Source: an uncultured Phycisphaerales bacterium
Lineage (GTDB): Bacteria > Planctomycetota > Phycisphaerae > Phycisphaerales > SM1A02
NCBI GenBank assembly: GCA_949373145.1
Contig: CASICI010000033.1
Location: 16,602-80,601 of the forward strand
DNA: 64,000 nt
Reading direction: 5' to 3'
The translations under genes and the position numbers were made by a program. This document shows, piece by piece, positions 36,347 to 45,581 of the stretch. The notes beneath the pieces were generated by a model. It had not been told where the DNA came from and ran no database searches. It saw only the letters and a list, made by a program, of their open reading frames with translations. How positions within the stretch are numbered: position 1 is the stretch's first letter; each line of letters begins with the position of its first letter.

Positions 36347-36374
36347 GACAAGGCCGCCTCGCGGCGGCCTTGTC
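36347..36374 (+). terminator. Terminator-like hairpin after the SpoIID-domain gene
   Basis: Perfect 12-bp stem GACAAGGCCGCC / GGCGGCCTTGTC with loop TCGC, followed by TCCCTGTTT. Its distance from 36333 (the frame-corrected stop) is 14 bases. Confidence 0.75.
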
Positions 36375-36379
36375 TCCCT

Positions 36380-36966
36380 GTTTCCCAACCCTCACACTAG
36401 GTAGTCCGTGTGGTACTCCCTCACAAATCCTAAGGAGTTCCCGACATCTTGCGATGAAGGGCTCTTTCGGTACGACTCCCATTTCTGGGATCCCTATTCC
36501 GTCTCCGAGTGATCTTCTGGTCCCTCAACCGTCTGATCACCTTCAACTACCACACAACCGGGCTTGGCTTCCCTTTTCCCAAAAGAAATGCCCAGCGACT
36601 CTCTAGTGCCCGATCCCGAGAAAGGACCGGCTTTGAAGAGAGAGAGTGTGCCGCGACTCCCATGAAGCGGCACACCGGAATAGTATCCGAAGAATCTGGT
36701 TTATGGTTGCGCAAAGCTCAAAATAGGATGCTTTTGTCAGCCTTGAGGTCGCAATGGGTGGACTGTAAACCACTGAAGATGAGTCGAATAGGAGTCAAAA
36801 CCATCTTTTAAAGCCCATGAGGCTGACAGTACGGCCGTTTTCTTTGAGAGCGTAAAGTGCAAGCAGAGTATCTTGAATTTGGGTTTTTCTGGGCGGCTCA
36901 AAGCAGAAGCTACCCACGCGCTCTCAGTTCGACCTCTTTATCCACACACGCAGAGGAACAGTCACC
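36380..36966. other. Long non-coding stretch with a possible structured RNA
   Basis: About 590 bases with no convincing reading frame and lower GC than the flanks. The most structured part is 36736-36827: GTCAGCC (36736-36742) can pair with GGCTGAC (36821-36827), enclosing two smaller stems, GGTGG/CCACT around ACTGTAAA near 36760 and AAGATG/CATCTT bracketing 36776-36808. This three-way-junction outline, ahead of the 36967 gene, could be a leader riboswitch or an independent small RNA. I match it to no known family. Confidence 0.35.
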
Positions 36967-38265
36967 ATGCCCTGTCGCTTGAGTTCGATCAGATATGGTT
37001 CCTCAGCCCTCCTGAATCTGCTTTGTGTGCTGTGGGTTTTCTCCAGCGGCCCGCAATTCATGGCCTGTGCGAGTGTCAGGCTGATTCAGGACGCTGCTGA
37101 GTTGAAGCAACCCTGGGAACTCAGAGCGAAATCCCGCACCACCTCTGGCGGCATTTCCACGCTGTCCGACGTTTCGTCCGAATCGACTTCAAGCATCATT
37201 CGCCAGGTGCTTCGGATCCGCTCCACGTTCATGCCACTCTTTTCCGGGATTCCCTACGCCACTCCTGAGATTCCAGGGCTGCTCATCTTCTCCGACACCG
37301 AGGAGATGCTTTTCACCCTTCGGACCCGTCTGGCGGTCTCCTCGAGGCCCGAGGCTTCCGCACATGCATTTCTGAATGATTCGGGGCAGTTCGTCGCCGT
37401 AGCCACTGATCAGATGAATTCACTGGCATTCGACCGTGCGCTCCAATCGTCGGCCTTGGAGCAGATTCTGGTTCCTTTATTCGAGGACAGACTTCCTCCA
37501 TGGGCTCGAATCGGACTTCTTCAGTATGCAGGATCATTGCACTGGCGCGATGGTCGACTGGTGAGTGGAGAACCCTGTGCGGGTCTCCTCGACGCACTTC
37601 AGTCGCCTCAGGGTGACGCCCAGCTCATCCCAATCGAACGCCTGCTCACACTCGACGCCGCAGAGTGGACTGCATTCGAACGACGCGGTGGGGCGCTTCG
37701 AATGCAGGCCAACGCATGGTTGATGGTTCATTTTCTCATTCATGGAGAGAACGGTCGTTTGGTGCCTTCTTTCAAGGACTGGCTTCATGCCGTGGCCATC
37801 GGTCGGGACGGTGCTCTTGATCTTGCCGCTCGACTGGCGCCTCTTTTCTCACTCTCGGCTTTTGAGAAAGCCCGTTCCGGCCATCTTCGGTCCCTCGCCC
37901 CCGGTGCGATCGAGACCTTTCGTGAACAGGCTGAACTGCTTCGTATTCTGATGCAGGAGCTCGAGGATTCCTCGATCCGAACACTTGATTCCAACGCTTT
38001 GAAAGTCGAGCTCGATCTGCTCGCCGATCGTGAGGTCGAGCTGCACGCATTTCCATTCACACGCAGGGTGGTCTATTCGGGAATCGAGGCTTTCAAATCC
38101 TGTTCATTTCATTTGAGTGCACGTGATGAAGTCGAAAAGAATGCAACAGACCCATCGGCGGGTTCTGCGCCGATGGGTCTGGAATTTCTTCACCCCACGG
38201 GTGATTCTGTCCGTATCGAGTGGATCAGGACACCGTCCGGATGGAAGTCGGTCGTCGCCTGGTGA
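36967..38265 (+). CDS. Exported DUF1570-like protein with degenerate peptidase motif
   Basis: 432 residues with an N-terminal signal region (about 10-35). The middle resembles the DUF1570/peptidase-MA-like proteins of planctomycetes: LPPWARIGLLQYAGS stands where those have 'PxWxxEGLAxYF', and ANAWLMVHFLIHGENGRLVPSFKDWLHAV is in the usual following place. The zinc-binding HExxH expected before it is not present (VATDQMNSLAFDR), so it is probably not an active protease. GAGGAA lies eight bases before the ATG. The last 80 residues are beta-rich. Family assignment is tentative. Confidence 0.65.
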   Translation: MPCRLSSIRYGSSALLNLLCVLWVFSSGPQFMACASVRLIQDAAELKQPWELRAKSRTTSGGISTLSDVSSESTSSIIRQVLRIRSTFMPLFSGIPYATPEIPGLLIFSDTEEMLFTLRTRLAVSSRPEASAHAFLNDSGQFVAVATDQMNSLAFDRALQSSALEQILVPLFEDRLPPWARIGLLQYAGSLHWRDGRLVSGEPCAGLLDALQSPQGDAQLIPIERLLTLDAAEWTAFERRGGALRMQANAWLMVHFLIHGENGRLVPSFKDWLHAVAIGRDGALDLAARLAPLFSLSAFEKARSGHLRSLAPGAIETFREQAELLRILMQELEDSSIRTLDSNALKVELDLLADREVELHAFPFTRRVVYSGIEAFKSCSFHLSARDEVEKNATDPSAGSAPMGLEFLHPTGDSVRIEWIRTPSGWKSVVAW

Positions 38266-38284
38266 CAGGCGAGCCGTCTCTCCT

Positions 38285-39163
38285 TCACCCATCAAGCCAT
38301 GCGAGATCGGGATTGTCTCTGGAAACCGAGCTGATCGATGAGTCGATGACGATCTCCTCCCGAGCACGTTGCTCGTATTCACCTTGAATGCCATGTCTCT
38401 CGAGAGTCTGAAGCTGCGCTTCCTGAGTCGTACGCAGTTCCTCGAGCTTGGCTTCGAGTTGTCTGAGGTTCCCGACCTTTCCAAGTTTCTCGAAATCATT
38501 CAGCATGGCCTGCTGTTCTTCGGTCATCGCGATCAGGCGATCATTGCGCTCGATGGAATCGATCTGGCGATCGAGTTGAAAGAGTTTCGCTTCGAACTCA
38601 CCGTATTCGGATTCCAACTTCACCAGAATGTCCGTCAGTCTCTCCTTCTGCCGGTCGAGAATCGAGATCTGTTGTTCGTTTCCAAGAAAGCGGTCTTCGT
38701 AGGCACTCTTGATGCCGATGATTCGTCTCGCTTCGCTGCGAGCCTGGTCGAGGCCGATGTCGAATGAACCACGTCGGACCGTGACCTTGCGCGTGTCCTC
38801 GATGCCGGTGGTCGCGGCCAGGACGGAATCCTTCAGTTCGCCGAGATCCTTGGAGGTGATCGTGACGACTCGTTGCGCGATCTGCTGGTCATGATCCAAC
38901 TGCCTGATCTGGACATCGATCGAGGCAAGTTCACTCCTCACCTCGGAGATCCTTTCAGGATATTGATCGGACAGGCCCTTGAGCTGTCGCCTCAGGGCGA
39001 TCGGGTCATCGACGAGATCATCGAAGGTGCTGGTGGCGAGGCTCCTGATCTGATCGAATCCAGCGGCGACCCGCTCGGGTCCGATCAGAAACGTGGTGCC
39101 TCCGACCACGGTGGCCGTGATCAAACCCCATCTCAGAATGTTTTTCGTACAGAATGCAAGCAT
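38285..39163 (-). CDS. Membrane-anchored coiled-coil protein
   Basis: 292 residues: a short N-terminal transmembrane helix (about 10-30), then nearly all coiled coil (about 60-250; for example LDRQIDSIERNDRLIAMTEEQQAMLNDFEKL). GGAG eight bases before the ATG at 39163 decides this start over an in-frame ATG 29 codons earlier. It is divergent from the ECF-type sigma gene and sits beside a serine/threonine kinase. It could be a periplasmic scaffold or sensor for that system; this is inference. No catalytic motif. Confidence 0.75.
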   Translation of the reverse strand: MLAFCTKNILRWGLITATVVGGTTFLIGPERVAAGFDQIRSLATSTFDDLVDDPIALRRQLKGLSDQYPERISEVRSELASIDVQIRQLDHDQQIAQRVVTITSKDLGELKDSVLAATTGIEDTRKVTVRRGSFDIGLDQARSEARRIIGIKSAYEDRFLGNEQQISILDRQKERLTDILVKLESEYGEFEAKLFQLDRQIDSIERNDRLIAMTEEQQAMLNDFEKLGKVGNLRQLEAKLEELRTTQEAQLQTLERHGIQGEYEQRAREEIVIDSSISSVSRDNPDLAWLDG

Positions 39164-39366
39164 GATTTGAACTCCAGTGCTAATCGTCGGATCATGGTGG
39201 TCGAACGGATCACACCTCCACTCTGGCAAGTGCATCCTCAGCGGACCCACATGGGCCGCCGTAGAGTGTTTGGGGAGACGCCCATTTTCATTTCACCCAG
39301 AGTCGTTTTTTTATTCATTTCATGAAATCGAACCGAGACGAATCCGAATAAAGAGATGTGCTCCAC

Positions 39367-40104
39367 ATGAACCCACTCACAACCACCTTCGTCGCCCGGC
39401 TTCGTGATCGGGATGAATCCGCATGGTTCGAACTGTGGGATGTGTTCGGCCCCGTCATCCGGAACCAGTTGTATCGCTGGGGTCGAGGTGCCGTCGGTCA
39501 GGAGACCGTCAGGGATCTGACCCAGGAGACCCTGGCGGCCCTTTCGAATTCGATCGAACGCTTCGATCCCGAACGTGGCGTGCGATTCAGCACCTGGCTT
39601 CTCTCCATCGCCAAGCATGTTCTCGGAGACGAGTTGGATCGCCGCAACGCATTGAAGCGTGGTGCCGGACGCCGGGCTGCGTCACTCGACGAGGCCTTCA
39701 TGGGTGAATGGCGGGGGGCGCGAGCGGATGAGATCTACGAGCAGAATGTCTTTCATGCCAAGGTCTACGCCTCGATCAAGGCGACGGAAGCGGTGTCCGA
39801 CTTCGTCCATTTTCAGATCTTCCGCATGCGTCTGTTCGAAGGCGTCACCGGCAAGGACGTCGCACTCCGTCTTGGAATCAGCGAGCCCCAGGTCTCACGC
39901 CACGTCAAACGAGTTCGAGAATCGCTTCGCGTGGAACTTCACAGCTTCATCGACACCTACAGCTTCACCGAAGAAGAGCGAATCGAACCGACCTCGGCAG
40001 GTCTGGTCGGTGATGACGCCCTCTTCGACGAGGCGATCTGTGAGATCTGGCATCGCCAGATGAATCTCGTGCTTGAAGACGAACAACGAACCTCGAAACA
40101 CTGA
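39367..40104 (+). CDS. ECF-type RNA polymerase sigma factor
   Basis: 245 residues with sigma regions 2 and 4 but no 1 or 3: region 2 RDLTQETLAALSNSIERFDPERGVRFSTWLLSIAKH includes the helix that melts the promoter; region 4 contains GVTGKDVALRLGISEPQVSRHVKRVRESLRVEL, a helix-turn-helix. The C terminus is 50 residues longer than usual and acidic, a feature seen in planctomycete ECF groups in which the tail is regulatory. No anti-sigma gene is adjacent; instead the following gene is a protein kinase, so phosphorylation may control it. Start ATG at 39367; GTG three codons upstream is possible. Confidence 0.88.
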   Translation: MNPLTTTFVARLRDRDESAWFELWDVFGPVIRNQLYRWGRGAVGQETVRDLTQETLAALSNSIERFDPERGVRFSTWLLSIAKHVLGDELDRRNALKRGAGRRAASLDEAFMGEWRGARADEIYEQNVFHAKVYASIKATEAVSDFVHFQIFRMRLFEGVTGKDVALRLGISEPQVSRHVKRVRESLRVELHSFIDTYSFTEEERIEPTSAGLVGDDALFDEAICEIWHRQMNLVLEDEQRTSKH

Positions 40105-40131
40105 CGTTCCACTCATGGAGTCGCCGTCATC

Positions 40132-42264
40132 ATGATTACCGCACTCACCCTGATCCTTTATTTCTTTCTCACCGCGGTCGTGGTGGGTGTGGTTCTGCTC
40201 TTTCTCTTCAAGGGGACGGTGCTCTTGGCAAACGTGATCGGTCGTATCGTGAATTTCGTCTTCGGAGTCATTGCGGATCTGATCGTGCTGGTCATGAACA
40301 TTCTTGGTGTGCCATTCGCCGCATTCTTCGCGATCGTCATGCTCATCCTCGGGAGGTGGCGTTCAGCCAATGAGCAGGCCCGTCTGCTCGGTGATCGCCT
40401 CCTCAGGATCTGTACGTTGATCGTCAGTCTCAAAGTGCTCCGTCCGTTGCGTCTTTTCTTTCTCGATGATGCTGCGGCTTACATTGCGCAGAGACTTCCA
40501 CGCCAACTTCCAGATGGTCCCACGATTCTCGCCACGAACTCGGCTTCCAAGGCGCAATCGAGACATGGCGCATCCATTCCCGACGCCAGGGTCTCGGAGA
40601 ATATTCCGGCCGAATCATTCCCGAATTTCTCCATCATCGGCCAGCTTCCATCCGGTGGTTCCGGTGCCCGGCTCTTCGTCGCCAATCCTCAGAAACGCCG
40701 GGGCTCTGGAGGAACGCGACTTCCGGAAACCGTCGTGATCAAATCCTTCATGCTTCAGGATGGATCGAACCTTCCCTCGATCGTTCGTGAATCACGCGCG
40801 CTCGAGAGTGCCAAGCGGATCGGCCTCGTGCTCGAGCATCACCTGGAAGACGAGCGCTTCTGGTACGTGATGCCGTACCACGCCGGACCCACGTTGACTC
40901 AGGCCGTACAGATGATTCACGACGAGTCGTCACATGGCGGTCGGATTGATGATGCCGCTCTGCCGGAATTGATCCAGTTCGTGCGCGACCTGCTCGAGAC
41001 ACTCGATCATTTTCATCGGTCAGGACTCTGGCACAAGGATGTGAAGCCCGACAATCTCATCGTGCATGACGGCAGCACGCATCTGGTCGATCTGGGCTTG
41101 ATGAGTTCCTTGTCCTCACCTCTGACTCTGACCACGCATGGGACCGAATATTTCAGGGATCCCGAGCTGGTCCGAATGGCGTTACGCGGCGTCAAGGTTC
41201 ACGAGATCGATGGCGCGAAGTTCGACATCTTCGGTGCCGGCGCGGTCCTGTACTTCGTGCTCGCGAATGATTTCCCTGCTCAAGGGGGGCTGAGTCGATT
41301 CAAGAATGACGTTCCCCCAGCCCTTGATTGGATCGTCCGTCGAGCCATGGCTGACTACGACAAGCGGTACGAAGTGGTCGCGGACATGCTTGCAGACCTC
41401 GAGGCGGTTGCGGCTGCGGAAGATCCATGGGCGATGGTCCCTGCAGATCTTCCTTCACTCGGGGGACGATCCGTCACGGTGACACCAGCTCGCGCTCCGT
41501 TTCGACCCGCGCTCGCCTCCATCGTCATGCCAGCGCCGCCTCCTTCGAAGTCACTGATCCCTCCACCGCCTCCAGTGATCAGTTCGCCCAAGGCCGCCGG
41601 TCGTTCACGAGTGGACGTGCCTTCCGATCGCCCGACTGCACTGTTGCTCGGACTCGGTGGCGTCGTGGTGCTGATGATGGTTCTACTGGTTGGATCATGG
41701 TTGCTCATTGGGCCGGGGAAAGCCCCCACGTGGCAGGGCGTTCAAGGTGATTTTTCCGGCTACATGGGGAAGCACCTTGCCTGGGTCAATGGCGACTCGG
41801 CCAGATTCGGAGTCAATGACGACGAAGAAGTCGTGTTCTTGCCTCTGTATGCCACTGAGGGTTCTTCGGATTTACCCAGGATTCTCATCGGGTGGCATAC
41901 CGATGAAATTTCCGAGGACCCATTGATGCTTGAACGTCTGGATGCACTGCTTGATGATTATCTGCTCATGGGATACCCGGAAAGATTGACGGGTTCTCGA
42001 TATCAGGGCTGGACTGAGGCCGCCATGAGTGCAGGTCAGATCGTCGTATTGCCGTTCGATGACTCAGATGAGGCACGGTTGATCCGCGATAATTTGTCTC
42101 TCGATTTCGATGGTCCGTTTTCTCCGGAGCTTGTGGGCTTGATGGACGGGCTTGGTATCGCCGAGTTGATCTTTCTCACGGGTGGTGATGAGGTCGCAGT
42201 TTTTGATTTCGCAGACATGGTTTCCTCCGAGGATGTCCCTCTCGTGGAAAATGTGAGCCAGTGA
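40132..42264 (+). CDS. Membrane serine/threonine protein kinase (Hanks type)
   Basis: 710 residues. N-terminal hydrophobic region of several membrane helices (about 5-85), a cytoplasmic kinase domain (about 165-425), a proline-rich linker, one further transmembrane helix (about 503-525) and a C-terminal domain of about 180 residues without recognised motif. Kinase features: G-rich loop LPSGGSGARLF, K204 (VVIK), H301-K302-D303 in HKDVKPDN, D320 in DLG. The usual R of HRD is K, and F of DFG is L; both occur in active bacterial kinases. 27 bases after the ECF sigma gene, so likely cotranscribed and possibly its regulator. Confidence 0.88.
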   Translation: MITALTLILYFFLTAVVVGVVLLFLFKGTVLLANVIGRIVNFVFGVIADLIVLVMNILGVPFAAFFAIVMLILGRWRSANEQARLLGDRLLRICTLIVSLKVLRPLRLFFLDDAAAYIAQRLPRQLPDGPTILATNSASKAQSRHGASIPDARVSENIPAESFPNFSIIGQLPSGGSGARLFVANPQKRRGSGGTRLPETVVIKSFMLQDGSNLPSIVRESRALESAKRIGLVLEHHLEDERFWYVMPYHAGPTLTQAVQMIHDESSHGGRIDDAALPELIQFVRDLLETLDHFHRSGLWHKDVKPDNLIVHDGSTHLVDLGLMSSLSSPLTLTTHGTEYFRDPELVRMALRGVKVHEIDGAKFDIFGAGAVLYFVLANDFPAQGGLSRFKNDVPPALDWIVRRAMADYDKRYEVVADMLADLEAVAAAEDPWAMVPADLPSLGGRSVTVTPARAPFRPALASIVMPAPPPSKSLIPPPPPVISSPKAAGRSRVDVPSDRPTALLLGLGGVVVLMMVLLVGSWLLIGPGKAPTWQGVQGDFSGYMGKHLAWVNGDSARFGVNDDEEVVFLPLYATEGSSDLPRILIGWHTDEISEDPLMLERLDALLDDYLLMGYPERLTGSRYQGWTEAAMSAGQIVVLPFDDSDEARLIRDNLSLDFDGPFSPELVGLMDGLGIAELIFLTGGDEVAVFDFADMVSSEDVPLVENVSQ

Positions 42265-42309
42265 GAGGGTGATTCGGTAAACTCTGTCTCACAGACGGAG
42301 GTTTGCACC

Positions 42310-43183
42310 ATGTCGATCATCACCCATCCCGGAACGACTCTGCGCACGGCCATGAAGCAGGGGGTCGTCGCCGTCCCTGGGGCATTCAATGCCCTGGTCG
42401 CTCGAGCCGTCGCCGATGCAGGATTCGACGCCACCTATGTCTCAGGCGGCGCCACCGCCAACGTCGCGGGCTACCCCGACATCGGTCTGATCACCCTGAC
42501 CGAGATGTGTCGAACCATCAGCGAGATCGCACTCGCTTCCGGACTTCCGGTGATCGCCGATGCGGACACCGGATACGGCGAGCTCGAGACCTCCTCCAGA
42601 ACGATTCAGGAATACGAACGAGCCGGTGCCGCGGGTCTGCACATCGAAGATCAGGTCTTCCCCAAGCGCTGCGGTCACCTTGATGGCAAACAGCTCATCG
42701 AGTGCGACACCATGTGCATGAAGATCGAAGCGATGGTGGACGCCAGGGTCGACCCCGATTTCCTGATCATCGCGCGGACCGATGCTCGGGGCGTCACCTC
42801 TATGGAGGATGCCATCGAAAGAGCGAACGCCTACCGTGCCGCCGGTGCCGACATGATCTTCCCCGAAGGACTTCGTGATGAAGAGGAATTCGCACGATTC
42901 GCCGAGGCATCACCGGGTCTGTCGCTCGCCAACATGACGGAATTCGGGAAGACTTCGATCATCTCGCTCGATCGATTCGGCGAGCTTGGCTACTCGATGG
43001 TGATCTATCCCTCTGAGCATGATGCGTGTGGCGATGGGGGCCGTGATCCCTGCGTTGAAGTCACTCAAGGAAAACGGCTGCGTGTCGACTTCACTTGAAT
43101 CGATGCACACCAGGCAGGAACTGTATTCACTGCTGGGGTACGTACCCGGCGAAGCGTGGCATTTCCCCGCCAGCTCCCGCTGA
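42310..43183 (+). pseudogene. prpB: Methylisocitrate lyase, frameshifted near the C terminus
   Basis: PEP mutase/isocitrate-lyase superfamily enzyme that splits 2-methylisocitrate into pyruvate and succinate. The signature is intact: AVPGAFNALVARAV, ADADTGYG, KRCGH (K119-H123) and AMVDARVDPDFLIIARTDA. At 43012 an extra T shifts the frame; the open frame ends at 43098 with nonsense, while skipping one base gives LSMMRVAMGAVIPALKSLK and a normal end at 43183. GGAGG lies eight bases before ATG. With the citrate-synthase-like gene at 44096 it belongs to the methylcitrate cycle of propionate oxidation. Confidence 0.85.
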
Positions 43184-43194
43184 ATGCATCGGGA

Positions 43195-43956
43195 TCAGTC
43201 CGACGGACTGTCCATGTTGTACATCTTGAGGTCGGTCGGTGTGTCCGTCCCGGGCTTGATGGTTCGAGGGTCTTCGGTCGCATTGCTTCGTGTGAAGACA
43301 AGTGGTTTCGCGGACCCGAAGATCGTTCGTCCGTTCTGATCGAACCCCTCCAGTCCGTAGAGAATCTCAAGTGAACCGATCGTGAGCGTTTCGTTCAGTC
43401 GGTGTGCGCCTCCACGTGTGGTGCGGCAGTCCTCGCCCAGCGTGGCTCCCTTGAAGCGACCTCCTGGCAGCCTGCGAAGTCTCATGGCACAACCTGCTTC
43501 TGGCAGCAGAGAGAACGAATCGACCCGATCGAACAGTTCGGGATCCTTCCAGGCACCTGTGAATCTCGAGGGATCTCCCGGGAACAGGTATGAATCGATG
43601 AGAATCCCACCCGACGGATCATCCTGTGCTCGATAGATGAGCTGATGCATGACTCGCTTGTCGTCGCCGTTCAGGACGAGCAGCTCCGAATACAACCAGA
43701 TTCCATCGGTTCTCTCGGACCAGATTCTGGCCTGGTTCATCTGCATTCGCGGTGCTCGTGAATCACGAGAGGCCTGTTCCTCCATGAAACTGCCATCCAT
43801 CCATCTCGTGCATTGCACCAGTGAATCGGAGAAAGGAGGGAGCTCCTCGGGCGCTTCCACCAGGCTGGGTGCGCATGAGATCACGATCAGGCAGCAGGCC
43901 GTCATGGCCGCCCGGGTCAGACGTGCCGCATTGGATCGAATCAGAGCGTTTTTCAT
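43195..43956 (-). CDS. CpeT/CpcT-like lipoprotein
   Basis: 253 residues. ATG at 43956 has GAGGG upstream; hydrophobic signal with lipobox ISC, lipidated C28. The rest follows the CpeT/CpcT (DUF1001) family: SGSFMEEQASRDSRAP, IWSERTDGIWLYSELL, RVMHQLIYR, SYLFPGDPSRFTGAWKDPELF, GCAMRLRRLPGGRFKGATLGEDCRTTRGGAHRLNETLTIG and GLEGFDQNGRTIFG. In cyanobacteria such proteins attach bilins to phycobiliproteins; homologues in non-phototrophs have no known substrate, and the lipid anchor puts this one at the membrane. It ends 11 bases from the corrected prpB end. Confidence 0.8.
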   Translation of the reverse strand: MKNALIRSNAARLTRAAMTACCLIVISCAPSLVEAPEELPPFSDSLVQCTRWMDGSFMEEQASRDSRAPRMQMNQARIWSERTDGIWLYSELLVLNGDDKRVMHQLIYRAQDDPSGGILIDSYLFPGDPSRFTGAWKDPELFDRVDSFSLLPEAGCAMRLRRLPGGRFKGATLGEDCRTTRGGAHRLNETLTIGSLEILYGLEGFDQNGRTIFGSAKPLVFTRSNATEDPRTIKPGTDTPTDLKMYNMDSPSD

Positions 43957-44095
43957 GAGCTGTCCCTCTTGTTTCTTTGGAGTTCGTGCCCCTTGATTGT
44001 AACGGCCATCACAAGCGCCCAATCTGGTAGGTTGTAGGGTCGTTCTGAATCGATTTCGGATTCTCTTTCGCGCCCTTCCAAATGAGGAAAACCAC

Positions 44096-45247
44096 ATGAG
44101 TTCAATCCAGAAGGCAGCTGATACCCGAGGCCTCGCCGGTCAGACCATCGGCGATACGAAAGTCTGTTCCGTGAATCAGACTCAGTTGATCTACCGCGGC
44201 TATGAAATCGCGGATCTTGCCGCAAATGCCACGTTCGAAGAAGTCTCCTTTCTGCTTCTCGAGGGCCACAAGCCCTCCACGGACGAGCTTGCTCGATTCG
44301 AGGCGGAGCTGCGCGACATGCGTGAGCCCCACCCTGAGGTCATCAAGGTCATTCACGGACTTGCGCGATCGGCCCCCAACGCCCATCCAATGAATGTTCT
44401 GAGAACGGGCATCTCTCTTGCCTCGCATCATGACCCCGATTGCGAAGACAATTCCGCGGAGGCCGAGCTGAGAAAGTCCAAGCGTCTTCTCGCCTCGATT
44501 CCCGCGATGATTGGTGCACACCAGCGTGGTCTGGAAGGCAAGGATCCGGTCTCCGCCGACCCATCCATGAGTCATGCGGCGAATCTTCTCTGGTGTCTTT
44601 CGGGTGAGACGCCCGGTGAAATCGCCACCAAGGTCATGGATGTCTCCCTCATCCTCTACGCAGAACATGATTTCAACGCCAGCACCTTCACAGGTCGCGT
44701 CATCGCCTCCACGAATTCAGACCTGCATTCCGCGGTCTGTGGCGCAGTCGGCGCGCTCAAGGGCAATCTGCACGGTGGCGCGAACGAAGCCGCGATGGAC
44801 ATGCTTCGAGACATCATGGATGACACCACCCAAGACAGCGATCTGACGGTGGGTGCCTGGATGACCAGAGCATTCGAAGAGAAACGCAAGCTGATGGGCT
44901 TTGGTCATCGCGTCTACAAGAATGGTGATCACCGAGCCGGAATCCTTCGTGACTGGGGACTCCGCTACGCCAACGAGGAGAATGCTTCCGCCAAGAAGTG
45001 GTTCGATCTCGGCGATGAGGTTCAGCAGATCATGTTCGAACAGAAGAACATTCATCCCAACGTCGATTTCCCTTGTGGAATGACGTATTACTCGATGGGT
45101 ATTCCGGTTCCTCAGTACACCCCGATCTTCGTGGCAAGTCGAATCACCGGGTGGTGTGCCCACATCATGGAGCAGCACGCGAACAATCGCATCATTCGTC
45201 CTCTGGCCGAATACACCGGTCCGGAGCTTTCGAACTGGAACGACTGA
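44096..45247 (+). CDS. prpC: 2-Methylcitrate synthase / citrate synthase
   Basis: Condenses propionyl-CoA (or acetyl-CoA) with oxaloacetate. 383 residues, the size of short type II/PrpC enzymes. Catalytic residues are H226 (NLHGGANE), H271 (GFGHRVYK) and D324 (PNVDFPCG). GAGGAAAACCAC before the ATG is a clear ribosome site. Its neighbourhood, prpB on one side, hydroxyacyl-CoA dehydrogenase and methylmalonyl-CoA mutase on the other, argues for the methylcitrate cycle; sequence alone does not exclude a plain citrate synthase. Confidence 0.9.
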   Translation: MSSIQKAADTRGLAGQTIGDTKVCSVNQTQLIYRGYEIADLAANATFEEVSFLLLEGHKPSTDELARFEAELRDMREPHPEVIKVIHGLARSAPNAHPMNVLRTGISLASHHDPDCEDNSAEAELRKSKRLLASIPAMIGAHQRGLEGKDPVSADPSMSHAANLLWCLSGETPGEIATKVMDVSLILYAEHDFNASTFTGRVIASTNSDLHSAVCGAVGALKGNLHGGANEAAMDMLRDIMDDTTQDSDLTVGAWMTRAFEEKRKLMGFGHRVYKNGDHRAGILRDWGLRYANEENASAKKWFDLGDEVQQIMFEQKNIHPNVDFPCGMTYYSMGIPVPQYTPIFVASRITGWCAHIMEQHANNRIIRPLAEYTGPELSNWND

Positions 45248-45284
45248 TCGTTCGGGCGCCTGTTCGGGCCGTGACTCTCGAGAC

Positions 45285-45328
45285 AATTGACAAGCGGCGG
45301 AGCCCGGAAGTTCCGCCGCTTATCAATT
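45285..45328. terminator. Long hairpin after prpC
   Basis: AATTGA-C-AAGCGGCGGA (45285-45301) pairs with TCCGCCGCTT-A-TCAATT (45312-45328), one mismatch, ten-base loop. There is no T tract of length, so it may be a weak terminator or an mRNA-stabilising stem. The rest of the 45248-45581 gap holds no gene I can see. Confidence 0.5.
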
Positions 45329-45581
45329 CGGGTGAGTGTTTGAGGAGAGCTCACCGCGTTCAATGAATAAGGATCTTTCGAGCCACCGTGGGGGGGTTCT
45401 GGAAAGTCATCGAACGTTTACATTCTACTCAAGACCGAGAACTCCTGCAACTCTTGCGGAAAAACCCTTCTGGAGCCATTTGAGGGGGGAAAACAAACCG
45501 GCTGACTGGGTAGAATGGACGACCCAGTCTGGCTCTTGATGACACCCACCCCAATGACTGGAAGAAAGGCACAGTGAACTC

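Noticed and set aside
36740..36815. Apparent tRNA-Tyr-like anticodon arm (GGTGG ACTGTAAA CCACT)
   Set aside because: The loop has eight bases, and no matching acceptor or T arm with GGTTCGAATCC is present, so it is not a tRNA gene.
24702..43183. Programmed ribosomal frameshifting as explanation of the broken genes
   Set aside because: Sites lack slippery heptamers and downstream structure, shift in both directions, and affect unrelated genes; sequence error is simpler.
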